Source of the DNA: Paracyclopina nana
Lineage: Eukaryota > Arthropoda > Copepoda > Cyclopoida > Cyclopettidae
Assembly (NCBI GenBank): GCA_019096065.1
Contig: JAGUCH010000009.1
Span: 320,001-384,000, forward strand
Length of the DNA: 64,000 bases
Direction: 5' to 3'
Both the position numbers and the translations under genes were made by a program. The stretch's first letter is position 1. Each line of letters opens with the position of its first letter. Shown piece after piece: positions 23,401 to 36,228 of this stretch. The notes beneath the pieces were generated by a model that made no database searches, was not told the origin of the DNA, and worked only from the letters and a program-made list of their open reading frames with translations.

Positions 23401-26400
23401 CTGCAGTTGTCTGCACTGTTGAAACAAGCAGATTCTTCGCAGAAGAAACTCACTCTGACGAGATTGGCATCAGCGCCTGTGCCATTCACCGTCCTTTCAA
23501 TCGTGTCGAACCCATGCAATGAAGATTACTTGGTGGTCACTGGCATCAAAGATTGCCATGTCTTGACGTTCTCACCTAGTGGAAGTGTGGTTGATCATCT
23601 GGTTCTTCATCCCCAATTGGATGCAAACAACTTCATCATCAAGGCTGTCTGGATGCCTGGATCCCAAACCGAGCTGGCCTTGATCACTGCCAAGTTTGTC
23701 AAAGTTTACGACTTGGGCAAAGATGTGCTAAGTCCTCAATACTTCTTGCTAGGTAAGTAATCACAAAAATCCCTTTTTTGATGTACTTTCCAAGGGACTA
23801 TTTAGTCCTACTATTTTTTAAAAGGATGCAGCTGTACATTTGACCTCTATTTTGAAGGCCAATAATATATATATATATATCAAGCTGGGCAACATAAAGA
23901 AGGGCCGTTAAATAACTGGAAGATTATATTTAAATGGAGAAACACGAGTTAATCCTTACTAGGCCAAGCCTGCGAGAGCTGTAATTTTACGAGTTACACA
24001 TGCGCTAGTCTCACCAGGCTCAAATTCGCGTGAATAGTACTATAATAAGCAAAGCAGAAAAACAAAAAACTTCCATAGATCATAGGTTAGACCATTGGAT
24101 TTCTAATCTATGTGTCTGAGGTTTGAATCCAGGCCTCTTATTCACTTTTATCTAATTTCTTTGGAATTTGACAAGTTCCATTTTAAATCAGGGATGTGGA
24201 TTACTCTAAGTCCCACTAAATTGAAATCTGATGCCATATTTTACATAATTTCCCCCAGACTCTTAAGAAAAAAATTTGGCTCGAGTCAAAAAACTATTAG
24301 CCCAAAAGTTTTTGAAAGAGCAATTGTGAGTTTGCCAAATTGGAATTTTGGTAGTATCTCATACCAAACTGAAGCTATCAAGCTATAAGTTGAGCAACTC
24401 TTTTTTGCCTTGAAAACTAGAACCCTTTCAAATAACCAGCATCAAACTGAAAAATCAGGTTAAGATATGACAGACTCCACTCTTGTATCAAATATATTTT
24501 GAGCAAACTTAAAGGCAAGTTGCCACATTTCATTGACCTATGTGTCAAGGCTACAAAGGCCATTGAAGGCAAGAGAATAATTTCTTACAAATAATTCTAG
24601 CTCCAAAACAGAGCTTACATAAGTTGTATAACCTCCCATTATTAAGACACAATTGAATAATTCTCAGCATACTTTTCAAAACTGTAATCATAGCCAATTT
24701 TTTAAATAAGCTAAAAGAAAGTTTATCTTTTTTCAGTGCCCAGTGGAACTGTTCGGGATTGCACATTGGCATTCATGGCAGATGGACTGCGATACGTTTT
24801 GATCATGTCATCCGGAGGCCACATCCACTTCCAAGCTTTGACCCAAGAAGCATCAGCTGTCAATGGCCCTTTCTATGTGACCAACACAATGGATGTGGAT
24901 CATCCAGCTCTTCGCGAAACCAGCTCCGAACAAGTTGGACGAGGGGGCGTGTCAGGCGATCAACTTGGTGGAGGAGGCGTGTCCATTTACTATTCTCAAG
25001 TCCTCCAAGTCTTGTTCATCAGCTATGTCCAAGGTCTGAGTTTCATGGCCTCAATGAGAAGTATCGAAGAGGATTCCTTGCGAAAGTCAGTGACGCAAAT
25101 ACACGTACAGAAGTCAGCGACAAGCAGCAACAAGAACAATGGAGGCCAATTCCAGCCACTTTGCCAATGGGGAGAGGTTGCAGGTCATCCAGGCCTCATT
25201 TTGGCTTTTTTGCAAGCCTCAAATAATCCTGTAGTCATCATGGTCAAACCCGAGATAGTTGTTGTGCAAGAGATCAAGATTGGCTCAAAGGCGAAAATTG
25301 TCGATATGGTGGCCATTCGACATCACAGCTCGAGCAACAATCAAGACAAGAGGACAACACTGATTCTTCTTTGTGAAGATGGCAGCCTTAAAATCTACAT
25401 GGCTGGAATTGAGGCCACTGGATTTTGGCTAAGCCCTCGCTTGAATCCAAGTTCATCATTGTTCTTGCTTGCAAAACCACCCCGAAAGAAGCGTCCAATG
25501 ATTACCAAAAACAAAGGCCAAGGAGCTTTGTCTTTTCCTGTGGACTTTTTCGAGCATTGCAACATTATCAACGATATTGAATTTGGTGGAACTGATGTGT
25601 TGCAAGTGTACAATGTACAACAAGTCAAGCATCGATTGCAGACTGCGGCTTGCTATATTGCGAACACAAAGCCTGCAGGGTTCAACCTGGAAGTGACAAA
25701 TAATGACAATGCACTGGTCATTGTTGGTGTGCGTGTCATGCTTGGCGGAGTGGACACTGGACGAACCCCTTCTTTCATCGAAATACATGGACGCAACTTG
25801 ATGGTCAACCTCAATCGTTCAAGATGGTTTGACTTCCCATTGTCGAGAGAAGAATCTCTTATGTCAGATAAGAAACTTGTCATCACATTTGGACCATCAT
25901 TTGATCCTGGTGGTGTCAACATTGTTGACAGTGTTCAAGTCTATGGGAAGACCAAGGAAGCGTTTGGTTGGCCTGAAGACAATGAAGAGTGTTCGTCTTC
26001 TGGCATCGCTGCGTTGGCGTCATCATCTTCAACCAGTCAGAATCCAGATGCCTTGACATCCGCTGACAACTTGGCCCTTACCACCTCTGGTCCGTTGGAC
26101 AGAGTCATGTCTGTCATTCTGGAGATCCTTGAAGGTTGCTTCACCATCGAAGCATCGCCAAACAATTTGGATGATCACAAAGCGATTGCGCTTGAGATCA
26201 GTACACAGATCTTAACAATTCCTGCTGCAATCAACATTGCGACAAACAACAAAGCACTCCTGTCCACATTGTTCCCATCCAAGTGTGCGTATCATGGACA
26301 CAAGGATCAAACTTTGCTCCAGAATGCCACCGAGCAAAGCGACAAGATGGATGTCGAAAAGTTCGAAAAGCTCATTCTGGATGTTCGATCTGTGGCAGTG

Positions 26401-29400
26401 TCAAGGCCAACTAATTTGACGAAATTTGCAGAGACCAACTACAAGACATCAGTGGACTTTGTTGACCAATTGGCCAAGTGGTTCTGGAGCTTGCTCAAGA
26501 GTTGCCCGGTTAATGCTAAGGTTGGCACTCTTGGTCAGCCTGGATTGAACCATGTTGAGGCCATTGTACAAGCCCTCGTCGAGATTTTCCATGCATTCAC
26601 ATCAGTGGACTTGGCCACTGTGCCACAAGTCTCTAACTTGTATGCCCAATTTTTGGTGGCTGAAAGCCTTCAAGTAAGTAACCTTCTCACCATCCGAACA
26701 ATCATTTTTTAAGGTCTTACTTAAAGATTTCCCATGCAATTTTAAAAACATTTTTTTATTATGAATCTGACCTTATGTTAAAAGACTTACCTAGCCAATG
26801 ACTTTCTCCTTTTCTTAGAGCAAATGAAAAAAAATGACTTGCTTCAAAATTGGCCTAAAAAGGACTGAAAATGGTTTTGTTTGTTGGTTTTCCAATTGTA
26901 ACAATGAACAAAAAAGTGCTAATATTTTCACTGAAAAATGGCTTTTGAAGTCCATTTTTTAAGCACTCACTTTTTGCAATTTTCTTAAAATATTGGGTTC
27001 TTCATGAAAAGTTTTGATTCTACCTCAAAATGTGAAATACTTTGATGGAAAGCTCAAAATTAAGCCTCTAATTAATAGCGCCCTTTTTTGGCTCTAATAT
27101 TGACCTTTTATGGCCAAATTTCTTCTTGTTTTAGTTTTAGGATGACATTCTTTTTGTGCGTTTTTCAGTTTTTGTCTGTTAATTTTTGCTACTCATCAAT
27201 ATACAAAAAATACAAATACTTAAAAGTCATTTGTAATAAAGCAATAATAGCTCGAAACTGGAAGACGCTATAAAATACAATGAAAAAACTGAATGAAAAC
27301 AGACAAAATGAAGTTAAAAATGCAGGAAAAAACTTAACTCAAAAAAAAAAAAAAAAAAAGGTGTAAAAGGAGGTGAAAGGGAAAAGGAAATGCTGACAAA
27401 AACTTAAAACCTTTAATATTCATAATGTTCATAATAATATTTGTAAATATGTTTGTTTTCTTGCAGGTGAGTTTTGCTGCCAAACAAGCAATCATCAGAG
27501 TGCTGAGGCCCAAACTTAGGCGAAAGCGAGTCTTCATTCCCTCACCACCTCCGGGTGAGGTCACCACATCAGGGACAAGTGGACTTGTTGTTCCTTCGCT
27601 TGAGGCTGCACGACCTCAAGCCAATCCTGCAGTTGTGGCTGAATCTGAGGCCATGGAGATTGACCATGAACTCTTGGAAGATGCAGAAGGAGGTGCGAGG
27701 GGAGGGCGTGGCCTTGGCCTTGGTCCAGGTGGGATTCACCTTGGTGGAATTGCTGGTAACCTTGATGCACTTCTTGGTGGAGTTGGTCAAAATCCAGATA
27801 TGGTTGGAGAAATTGATGATGAGGCCATGGTTGAACTTGCCATTGCGCTAAGTCTTCAAGAACAAGGCGAAGGCGTTGATCTCGCCAACCTCCAACACGG
27901 TCTTCAAGGACTTCAGCAAGGTCTTCAACAACTTGCCAACCTTGGACCAGGATTGCAAGGTTTTCCAGCTTTGCAAGGCTTGGCTGGAATGCTTGGCAGA
28001 GGACATCATCATGAAGAAGAGGAAGAAGACGCTGCCATCGTTGTCAATCCGGATGTTCCACAGGCTCAGAATCCGGATCAGGCCAACTACTCTGATGCCA
28101 CAGCTTCGGCCCCTGGCAGCGATGATGACGATGAGGATGAGGATGAAGAGGAAGAAGAAGAGGAGGGGTCTACTGCTGCTTTGGATGGAAGTGCAATTCG
28201 GACTCCCCCTGTTGAAGTAGAGCCAATGCACAGTCTTCCTCCAGGAGGATCTGGATCAGAGTCTGGAGCCTCTGCCAATGAGTCAATTGTGGGTGAGCAG
28301 ACCATTTCTGGACGAAGTTCAGCTTATGAGGCTGATAATGGTGGACCATCAGCTTCTACAAGACTTGTTGAGGCTGATGCCAAAACTACTCAAGAGGCCA
28401 CCGAATGGGAAGCGACAAATATAAAGCTGCATTCATTGAGGATGAACCTACTTGATCAATTGGTTGTATTCTTGCCAACTCTGAGAGACATTGGAGGTCC
28501 TCGATGCATCCCATTCATGCAGGTGAAAGCTCAATCCATTCTTTTTCAAAAAAGCAACCACACTCTGTTTTTCTTGAGTCTTACCAAATAATATTATAGT
28601 TGTATGCATACATGTTTGGAGCATTTTAATGTCAAACTTTGCCTTTTTTGAACAAATCCAAGTTATACATATTTTCATAGGTTGTGCTGATGCTCACTAC
28701 TGATTTGGATGGCAATGATGAAAGGGATTGTTCCTCTTTTGATCAACTCCTCACCGCTTTGATAAATGAATTGGACATTGGCAAGCCAGAAGCCAATCTG
28801 GATCAGCGGTCAAGCAAGCGAGAATTCCAGTTGGTTGTCTTGAGACTGTTTAGTGTGCTTATGTCAAGATCCAAATCTTGGCAGCAAAGTGGCTTACGAA
28901 CCAACATCAACTCGGCCTTTGTGTCCAAGGTGACTGCAAGTGCTCTGGTCAAAGCAGGTTGTACCCAACATTGTCTGAGCCTTTTGACCCATATGTTGCC
29001 ATTCTGGAGATCCAAGGTTACTGAGGAGAACCTTGTTAAGGTGTTTTCAAGCACTCTGCTCAAGTCGCAGCCTGAAGTTCACACTCCCCCAGACATGAGT
29101 CCATTTTTCCTCAAACCGTATGTGAAAAGTCATTCACATGATGTCTTTGAAGCCTATCCCCAATTGTTGACTGAGATGGTGCTGAAGTTGCCATATCAGT
29201 ACTTCAAAATCATTGAGTCAGACTTGGAAGCTGTCCGGATGAACTCAAATTGGCAGATGATCCTCTGTGAATACATGATGATGATCCACCAGACAACTCC
29301 CTATGTTCGCAGACAAGTACGCAAACTCATGCTCTTCATTTGTGGCACCAAAGAGAGCTACAGGGAACTCAGGGATTTGCATGCCCTTGACACTCATATG

Positions 29401-32400
29401 AAGAAGATCATGGAAATCATCAATGACGACATCATCAATGTAGATCCAATGCATGACACCAAAACCAATTTACCATACGATACACTTCTCCTCTTGATTG
29501 AACACTTGAAGGCCTGTGTTGAAATATCCAGTTCAAGGACTGGGAACTGGCAGAAGTTCTGCACCAAAAACAGGACCATTTTACCCTTCCTGTTCAGGGT
29601 CAGTTTCAAGTTGGATGATGGGGTCAATCCAATTATTTTGCAATTGCTCCAGAATGCAATCTGCGTCAATCATCAAGGATTGTCTGCTTCAACCTCTTCG
29701 CAGCAATTGAGTCGAAAACGAGCCTGGAGCCCACGTAAAGGCCAACAACAATCTGCAACCAAGGCCATCATGGAAGAAGAAGACAATAATCATTTGATCC
29801 ATACCTTGGGCACACAGTTGACGCCTTTGCTTATTCGAAACTTTGTCGAGAAGTTCCTTCTGGAGTGCAACACTTCAAGTGTGAGATGGCAAGCACATTC
29901 CTTGATTGTCACATTGCAATTGAGTAGCTCATCTGCTATGCAATCCTCCATTTTGGATGTGCTCTGGAGCCTCTGGCCTCAACTGCCTTTGCATGGGCGA
30001 AAGGCTGCCCAATTTGTCGATGTCCTCGGTTACTTTTCCCTCAAGATTTCTTCGCAAGATGAGACCAAGGTGCAGACCTTTGTCCATGAGGCTGTCAATG
30101 TGCTCAAGTCCCAAAACAAGATCTTGGCCAGTCATCCCAATTCCAACATTTATGGTAGCCTCTCCCAACTTGTTGAATTCAACGGTTACTAGTGAGTCTT
30201 CTATTGGATACTTTAAGCCTATAAACTTACATCTTCTATTTTCAGCCTTGAGAGTGATCCTTGCTTGGTGTGCAATAATCCAGAAGTTCCCTATTCATCG
30301 TTCAAGCTGTCTACACTCAAAGTGGACACCAAGTACACGACAACCACTCACATTGTTAAGTTGTCGACAAGTCACTCCATCAGCAAGATTGCTCTTCGCA
30401 TTGGCGATTTGAAGAGGCAGAAGATGGTGCGCACAATTAACATCTACTACAACAACAGAAGGTAACCAGCATTTTGTCACAATGTTAAACTTACACAAAA
30501 TAAGACACTGAATGATTTTCTCAAATTCTAGTGTCCAAGCTGTGGTGGAGCTCAAGAATCGACCAACTATGTGGCACAAGGCTCGAAAAGTGTCACTGAC
30601 TGCAGGCCAAACTGAAATCAAGATTGAATTCCCTCTGCCAATTGTGGCCTGCAACTTCATGATTGAGTATGCTGACTTTTACGAGAACATCCAGGCCTCA
30701 TCGGAGACCCTCCAATGTCCTCGGTGTTCTGCATCGGTTCCTGCCAATCCAGGAGTCTGCTCAAACTGTGGGGAAAACGTGTTCCAATGCCACAAATGCA
30801 GGTCCATCAACTATGACGAAAAGGATCCTTTCCTCTGCAATGCTTGTGGATTCTGCAAGTATGCCAAGTTTGAGTATACGCTAACCTCCAGACCGACTTG
30901 TGCAGTGGATCCCATCGAGAGTGAGGAGGATCGCAAGAAGGCCATCTTGAACATCAACTCCTTGCTCGACAAGGCTGACCGGGTGTATCGACAACTCATT
31001 GGCAACAAACCGGTCCTGGAGTCACTTCTGCTCCGGATCTCTGAGTCTGGTATCAGTGAGATTCCGGATTCTCTCATGTCTTCTTTTTCTGCCTCAAATG
31101 GCATCCACGTCAACCAGTGGATCCAGCAGCTGGCACAAAAGTATTGTGGAGACTGCAAAAACTCTTTTGAAGAGTTGTCGAAAATCATCCAGAAGGTGAT
31201 GGCCACTCGAAGAGAACTTGTCGCTTTCGACAGGAAAAAGTCTTCTTTGTCGGAGTCTTCTTCGAGGTCTTTGAATGAAGGCCAAAGCCTTCGAGCACGA
31301 TGTTATGGTTGTGCTGCGGCCTCTGTTGAGCATTGCTTGACCTTGTTGAGGGCCTTGGCCACCAAGGCTGTACCCCGCAATGAGCTGTACCAAGAGGGAC
31401 TCATCCAGGAGCTGATGGAGTTCAACTTGCGGAGAGGCACACCTGTGGTTCGACATGAGGTGCGAAAGCTCATTTGCTTGCTCACAAAGGACAACCAAGA
31501 GGCCACCAACCATTTGAACAAGTTGCTCCTCGACAAGATTGGCATGGCCTTGAGGGGCCACTCTTCATATCCAGACCTCGTGGAGTCGGTGAGGCATGAG
31601 ATGACCTTGCTCGGAGTCACCGTTCAACGCGAAGACTCATGCTGGGAGCAAAGGCTTCGCTGTGTCCTAAAGATCTTCATCGCTGCCACCAGAGAGGGCA
31701 ACAACAAGAATTCCCCCACTGTGGTTGAGTATGTGACATTGCCCTGCTTGAAGATTTTGCATGGGCTCATGCGGAATAGCAGCGTTGCTGGCCTTGTCGC
31801 GACATCAACCAAAAAGGACGTAAATGAGTCGATGACCCTCGTTCCGTATGAGGCGAATGGCCTTCAAATGGACAAGTGGTTGTCTGAAGAAGAGTCATAT
31901 GATGACTGGCAGAAAAAGGCCATGCGATATGTCCTGAAGAAGCCTTCCACCGAAATGAAGAAGAGAGCAAATTGCAGATTGGTCTTCTTGCAGGAAAAGT
32001 ACTTCAGGAGATGGCACGAGAGGTCCATCTTGAAGGGGTCAAAGATGTTGATGACTATCTCTTCACCATCCTGGTTGAAGAGAGTCCTGTTCAATCCTAG
32101 CTCCAGGATGGCTCGCGAGGTTGCTTGCCAAATGGTGGAGAACTTTTGCACCAAAGACTTTAATCGAAAGAAGGCCATTGTCGAAATGCTCACTACCTTC
32201 CTGAGTGAGGTTGCTGAGGCTGGAGAAGCTGGACAAGAGTTTGCAAGCCTCTACCAAAGGATGATTATGGATGACCAATGGAAATTCTACTTGGCTGTCA
32301 AGGGGATCTTGTCGACTTTGGCCCAATTGATCATGTCTGAAATCGACAACTTGGACAAGTTGGAGCACTTGTCCTTGAGTAGCGACTTGGCTCAAGGCTT

Positions 32401-35400
32401 TGCGCTCAAGACGATGACTGATATCTTTGCCTCCTTCTTGGCCAAAGACTCCATTAAACGAGTTTTCAAGGGCCGCTTGTTGTCCACTGTCCTCCATGGA
32501 TATCTCAGCCTTCGAAGGCTTGTCGTCCAGAGGACCAAGCTGGTCGACCAGACTCAAGAAAAACTTCTCGAGCTTTTGGAGGACATGACCTCTGGCACCG
32601 TTGAAGAAACAAAGAACTTCATGGCCATTTGTGTGGAGACCATCAACAGGTATTTTGATATTGAAGTGCGTGTTTTTCTGGATCAACTATTTTACTTTTT
32701 GCCTTTGAAGGTATCCGGTGGATGACCAGTTGACTCCTGTCTTCATCTTTGAGAGGCTTTGCAATATCATTTACCCCGAAGAGGCTGACATGGGTGAATT
32801 CTTCATGACTCTGGAGAAGGATCCTCAACAGGAGGACTTTTTGCAAGGCCGAATGTTGGGCAATCCATACAGCTCCAATGATCCGGACCTGGGTCCAAAC
32901 ATGAGGGAGATCAAGAACAAGATTTGCACCGACTGCGAACTCATCGCTCTCCTTGAGGATGACAATGGCATGGAACTCCTTGTCAACAACAAGATCATCT
33001 CCCTGGATTTGCCAGTCAAGGATGTCTACCAGAAGATTTGGTTGCCTGTAGCTCAAGAGAATGAACCGATGAGGATCATCTACAGGATGCGGGGACTCCT
33101 TGGTGATGCCACCGAAGAGTTCATCGAAACTTTGTCGAACAAGGATGCTGAGGACCAGGATGAGGAGGAGATGTACAAGATGTCCAGTGTCATGTCTTCC
33201 AATGGTGGCTTGGAGGTGATCCTTAACCGGTTGGCCAATGTTCAAGACACCGTCCAGTCGCGACAACTCTTGATCGTCCTGCTCAAGCTCCTTGGCTATT
33301 GTGTCAAGGTGAGGACCAACCGGGAGCGCTTGCTTGAACCATCCTTGAAGACCATCCCCATCTTACTCAATAGCCTCAAATTGTGCTTGAAAAACAATCC
33401 TGGAGGAGAGGCTAATTCTGTTCAAGGTCCTTCGCTCTGCGAACAAGTGCTTGGCATCATGGAGAAGCTCCTTGTTGAAGCCAGTTCGCACAAGAGCGGT
33501 GAGGAGTATGGGAACATTGCTTCCAATAGCACCAAAAATGAGGACATTCAAGAACTGCTTGAGCATGCGGTCAACCTCAAAGCGGGCACCGCTTTGCACC
33601 ATGGTCTCCTAAGGTTCCTGCCCTTCTTGACCTATGCGAACAATGAGAAGATGGCACTTGTCATCAACTTCTTCGATGATGTCCTCGACTTTTCGAGCTT
33701 CAATGACAAGCACCTTGATGTGGAGATGGCCAAGATGGAGGCCTTTGTCAGCCTTTGCGAAGGCATCGAGCGAAACGACATTGGAAGCACGATGAAGATC
33801 CAGATGCATGCGATGAACATCATTGGCAAATGCCTCAAGTACTTGACTGACAATGCTCCAACCATGGAGACGGCTGTCATGAAAGCAGATGATCCCTTCT
33901 GGAAGGAGTTTGTGTCCAAGCCAGCTCTCAAGTATGTCTTGCGGGCCTTGGCTGGCCTCGCGACCCAGCATTCCCCAACCCAAATGGCCTTGTCGAAGGA
34001 GGCGGAATGCATTCCAATCCTCCACCAAATGGAGCAAGTATCCTCGGATGAGCATGTGGGCTCCCTCGCTGAGGCTGTCCTTGAGTCGCTTAAAGGCCAT
34101 CCGGAAGCGGAGGCCAGGGTGAAGGCGGTTCGCGACCATACGAAGGCCGAAAAGAAGAGGCTGGCCATGGCCATGCGAGCCAAGCAGCTCAAGGCGTTTG
34201 GCCTCAAGGCCAATGACCAAGGCCAGGTGAAGGCTGACAACAACATCCTGCAGCAGTTTGTGGGCATCGCGGAGGAGTCTGGCCTTTGCTGCAACATTTG
34301 TCGCGAAGGCTACAAATTCCAACCGAACAAGGTCCTGGCCATCTACACCTTCACCAAAGCCTGCAATGTGGATGATGGAGAGGTGATTGAATTGGGCAGG
34401 AAGACCACTGGCTACTCCACAGTCACTCATTTCAACTTGGTACATGTGGATTGCCATATGGCCGCCCTGAGGCTGCAGCGAGGTCGCGACGAATGGGAGT
34501 CGGCCATTCTCCAGAATGCCAATACCAAATGCAATGGATTGCTGCCATTGTGGGGTCCCCAAGTGGCAGAGTCCTCCTTTGCATCCTGCTTGGCCAGGCA
34601 CAACACCTACCTGTATGAGGCCACTCGACACCGCGACATTGGCTACCAGTCAACCGTGCATGACCTCAAGCTGCTCCTGCTCAGGTTTGCCCAGGACAAG
34701 AGCTTCTCCAGTGAGTCCGGAGGCGGTGGCCCCCAGAGCAACATGAACCTGGTGCCATACCTCATCCACATGGGCCTGTATGTGCTCAACACCACCAGAG
34801 CTGCTCCGAGGGAGGAGAAGAATTTGGTGGCCTTCCTGGAGATGCCCAAAGACAAGTGGCTGGAGTCGAGCTATGCGGCCGATGGAGCCTTCTATTACGC
34901 CTCCTTGGCCTTGTTACTCTTTTCGCCGGCCAGATGGCGACGTCATCGCGTGGCCTTCCTTCAACGTCTGCTACTTCTAGCCCATGCACGTTGTGTAAGA
35001 TCCTGGTTTTTTTGGCTCAAATTAGCTTGCAGTTACAATTAGAGCTAATCTGATTGTCAGCAAAAGATTTCCATGCTTCAATTATACGCTGAGATTTGTC
35101 CAAAATCACTGCTATGATCACTTTACATACAAATATGAAAGTGCTTAAGCAGACCGCAATACTTTTGACTTCAACTTAATTTCTCCTAATTGTGCTCTCA
35201 AGCCATTTATTTTCAAAAAAAAATATTTTTCCATTCATTTTGATAGGTGAGTCCACTGCAAAGATGTCAAAGGCTCCATGACAAATCTGTCAAGGATTAT
35301 GGCGTGTACAAGCTGGTGATTTTGTACTTTGCCCTTGTCGATCAATTGTACGAACATCTCTTCAGCCAAGTTGTCATTGGGAGTGGCAACGAGAGTGAGT

Positions 35401-35597
35401 GGCCAGCTGTGGTAGCTGATTGGATTCGGCACAATGATGACGTGATCCTCAAGGCGAGTGCCAAAGTCCTCACCACTTTCCAGGAGGATTTGCAGCCTGC
35501 CAATTCAGTCGATGAGATCATCGACGTTTGTGGCCTCTTGGATGAAATTCCTTCACCTGCCAATTTCCTGGCTGAAATCCTTGCAAATTTGTCCTAA
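14438..35597 (+). CDS. UBR4: UBR4 / purity of essence, giant N-recognin E3 ligase, complete
   Basis: N-degron recognising E3 that in animals works with KCMF1 and calmodulin (SIFI complex). Coding exons: 14438-17267, 19527-20861, 21853-22247, 22384-23752, 24737-26673, 27467-28522, 28681-30191, 30246-30461, 30532-32649, 32711-34994, 35247-35597. They total 15,402 nt with consistent phases, giving 5,133 aa (human UBR4 is about 5,180). The order is: N-terminal helical repeats; UBR box (about 1589-1650); beta-propeller-like region; an acidic, low-complexity linker (exon 6); a zinc cluster (about 3612-3665); and the C-terminal hemiRING module (about 4780-4845). The 5' UTR enters through an acceptor at 14425, 12 bases before ATG. 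Only 11 coding exons are needed, far fewer than in vertebrates. No frame damage seen. Confidence 0.97.
17580..17655 (-). mobile_element. tRNA-like SINE head in UBR4 intron 1
   Basis: The minus strand has a B box (AGGTTCGAGTCC) and an A-box-like TGATAGTACACTGG region. Stems are imperfect, so it is a tRNA relic. A T-run follows. It resembles 1463-1545 (shared GATRGTACAC and GGTTCGAGTCCC), so the two are likely one family. Confidence 0.5.
18154..18298. mobile_element. 145-bp near-perfect hairpin (MITE) with TA flanks, UBR4 intron 1
   Basis: Arms 18154-18194 and 18258-18298 are inverted copies of about 41 bases, starting TACTGTCCTGATGAC, with only a few mismatches. The spacer itself pairs (CAGATCAC against GTGATCTT). 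Both ends lie at a TA, as expected of a Tc1/mariner-type MITE. Transcribed with the UBR4 intron it would fold into one long hairpin. Confidence 0.8.
18530..19145. repeat. Degenerate array of GCGCAC/CGCGCG-rich units in UBR4 intron 1
   Basis: Five versions of CTGCGCACTTGCGCGCGTGC (some with GAGCGCG) and two of ATCGTGCGCGCGCGCTCA recur. Longer blocks repeat with a period near 265 bases: CCCAATTAAAATTAATGC starts both 18570 and 18836, and TTGGCCCTAAACTTG occurs at 18738 and 18966. The CpG-rich alternating purine-pyrimidine tracts contrast sharply with the AT-rich intron. The rest of intron 1 (17268-19526) holds only the SINE head and the hairpin. Confidence 0.7.
21095..21700. mobile_element. Partial copy of the 43.5-44.1 kb foldback family, UBR4 intron 2
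   Basis: The segment containing ATCCTGGCCTATGGCTTCCC, then TAACATAAAATTTT and GATCTAACTTTTTGTATTTC, matches both arms of the element at 43496-44110. The right arm is not evident, so this copy seems truncated or diverged. Downstream, 21570-21660 resembles 675-775. UBR4 intron 2 is 20862-21852. Confidence 0.6.
22588..22775 (+). other. UBR4: UBR box of UBR4
   Basis: Residues about 1589-1650 in exon 4. The zinc-ligand Cys/His series is intact: [14 protein letters not shown], then [13 protein letters not shown]. This fold binds basic and bulky N-terminal degrons in the UBR family, and this stretch is among the best conserved of the gene. Confidence 0.95.
23864..23880. repeat. Short AT microsatellite
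   Basis: An (AT)8-type run in UBR4 intron 4 (23753-24736), directly before the dispersed repeat at 23885. Confidence 0.7.
23885..23995 (-). repeat. Dispersed repeat with TCGGGCT-like core (copy 2)
   Basis: Same family and orientation as 3950-4062, again with a SINE head about 75 bases to the right (24069). Confidence 0.55.
24069..24310 (+). mobile_element. tRNA-headed SINE, copy 2 (diverged)
   Basis: The head (TTCCATAGATCATAGGTTAG, then GTCTGAGGTTTGAATCC) is a mutated form of the 4142 element. The body keeps CTTTGGAATTTG and the AGTTCCAT block. In UBR4 intron 4. Confidence 0.65.
27340..27360. repeat. Poly-A tract
   Basis: A run of about 19 A in UBR4 intron 5 (26674-27466). The rest of that intron shows nothing notable. 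Confidence 0.8.
30715..30880 (+). other. UBR4: UBR4 cysteine-rich zinc cluster
   Basis: Residues about 3612-3665 in exon 9. Successive CxxC pairs (C-P-R-C, C-S-N-C-G, C-H-K-C, C-N-A-C-G-F-C) form a compact zinc-binding block present at the same place in UBR4 orthologues. Confidence 0.85.
34283..34460 (+). other. UBR4: UBR4 C-terminal hemiRING E3 module
   Basis: Residues about 4780-4845 in exon 10. It begins [11 protein letters not shown] and continues to [10 protein letters not shown], the half-RING arrangement by which UBR4 recruits UBE2A/UBE2B-type E2 enzymes. All visible metal ligands are kept. Confidence 0.85.
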
Positions 35598-35618
35598 AAA
35601 ATTGGAAAGAAAAATTGG

Positions 35619-35624
35619 AATAAA
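35619..35624 (+). terminator. UBR4: Poly(A) signal of UBR4
   Basis: AATAAA 22 bases after the stop codon, giving a very short 3' UTR for a 15-kb coding sequence. Confidence 0.65.
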
Positions 35625-35732
35625 TTCGGCCCTTGAATTCCTTGCATTGTAATGTTTCAAGACCTCGCACGTTCGGGCTCGCAAATTGCACTCGGTAAGC
35701 AAGTTGAGACTTTGCAAAGTTGCAAGAATGCA

Positions 35733-35840
35733 TGAGAGCAATTTGATAAGAGTATAGTGGAAGCTGAGAAAGATCCTAAAATACATTGAGAGCAATCTGA
35801 GAAGAGTATATTAGAAGCTGAGAAAGATCCTAAAAGACAA
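35733..35840. repeat. Tandem duplication, 54-bp unit x2
   Basis: 35733-35786 and 35787-35840 are adjacent copies of a 54-base unit beginning TGAGAGCAAT and containing AGCTGAGAAAGATCCTAAAA, with a few differences. Confidence 0.8.
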
Positions 35841-35866
35841 AAAAGGCAGAGTAAAATTTTGAGAGT

Positions 35867-35878
35867 GGCGCCATCTCT
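35867..35878 (-). promoter_or_regulatory. CTCF-like core motif downstream of UBR4
   Basis: The minus strand reads AGAGATGGCGCC, containing the AGRTGGCGCC core known for insect CTCF. It lies between UBR4 and the receptor gene. The rest of 35841-36228 has no gene feature I can support; a TCGGGCTCGC repeat core occurs at 35670. Confidence 0.35.
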
Positions 35879-36228
35879 GATTTATACCACTTTTGATACT
35901 TTTTCTCTTAAAAAGCTCCTGATCATGTTAAACTTTTGAGCAATTAAAGGTGAAATTTCAAAAGAGGATGCCTTTTTATTTTACCTCTTGGTTATGCATA
36001 AAAAATTTGGATTGCTTTTGTTATATAAATATCATGTGGTACAGTTTTCTGCGGATCAACCTGTATCTACTATGTAGTTCTATGTACATTGAGGCAACGT
36101 TTTAGTGTACTAGAGGTTTCTCTACCTGTGTGAGTCAGGCCAATGAAGTGAGGCTTGCAGCTCAACAGCTGAATTGTCACAGGTCAAAAAAAGCATAGCA
36201 GTTTTGAATTTATCTTCAAGAGGATCAC

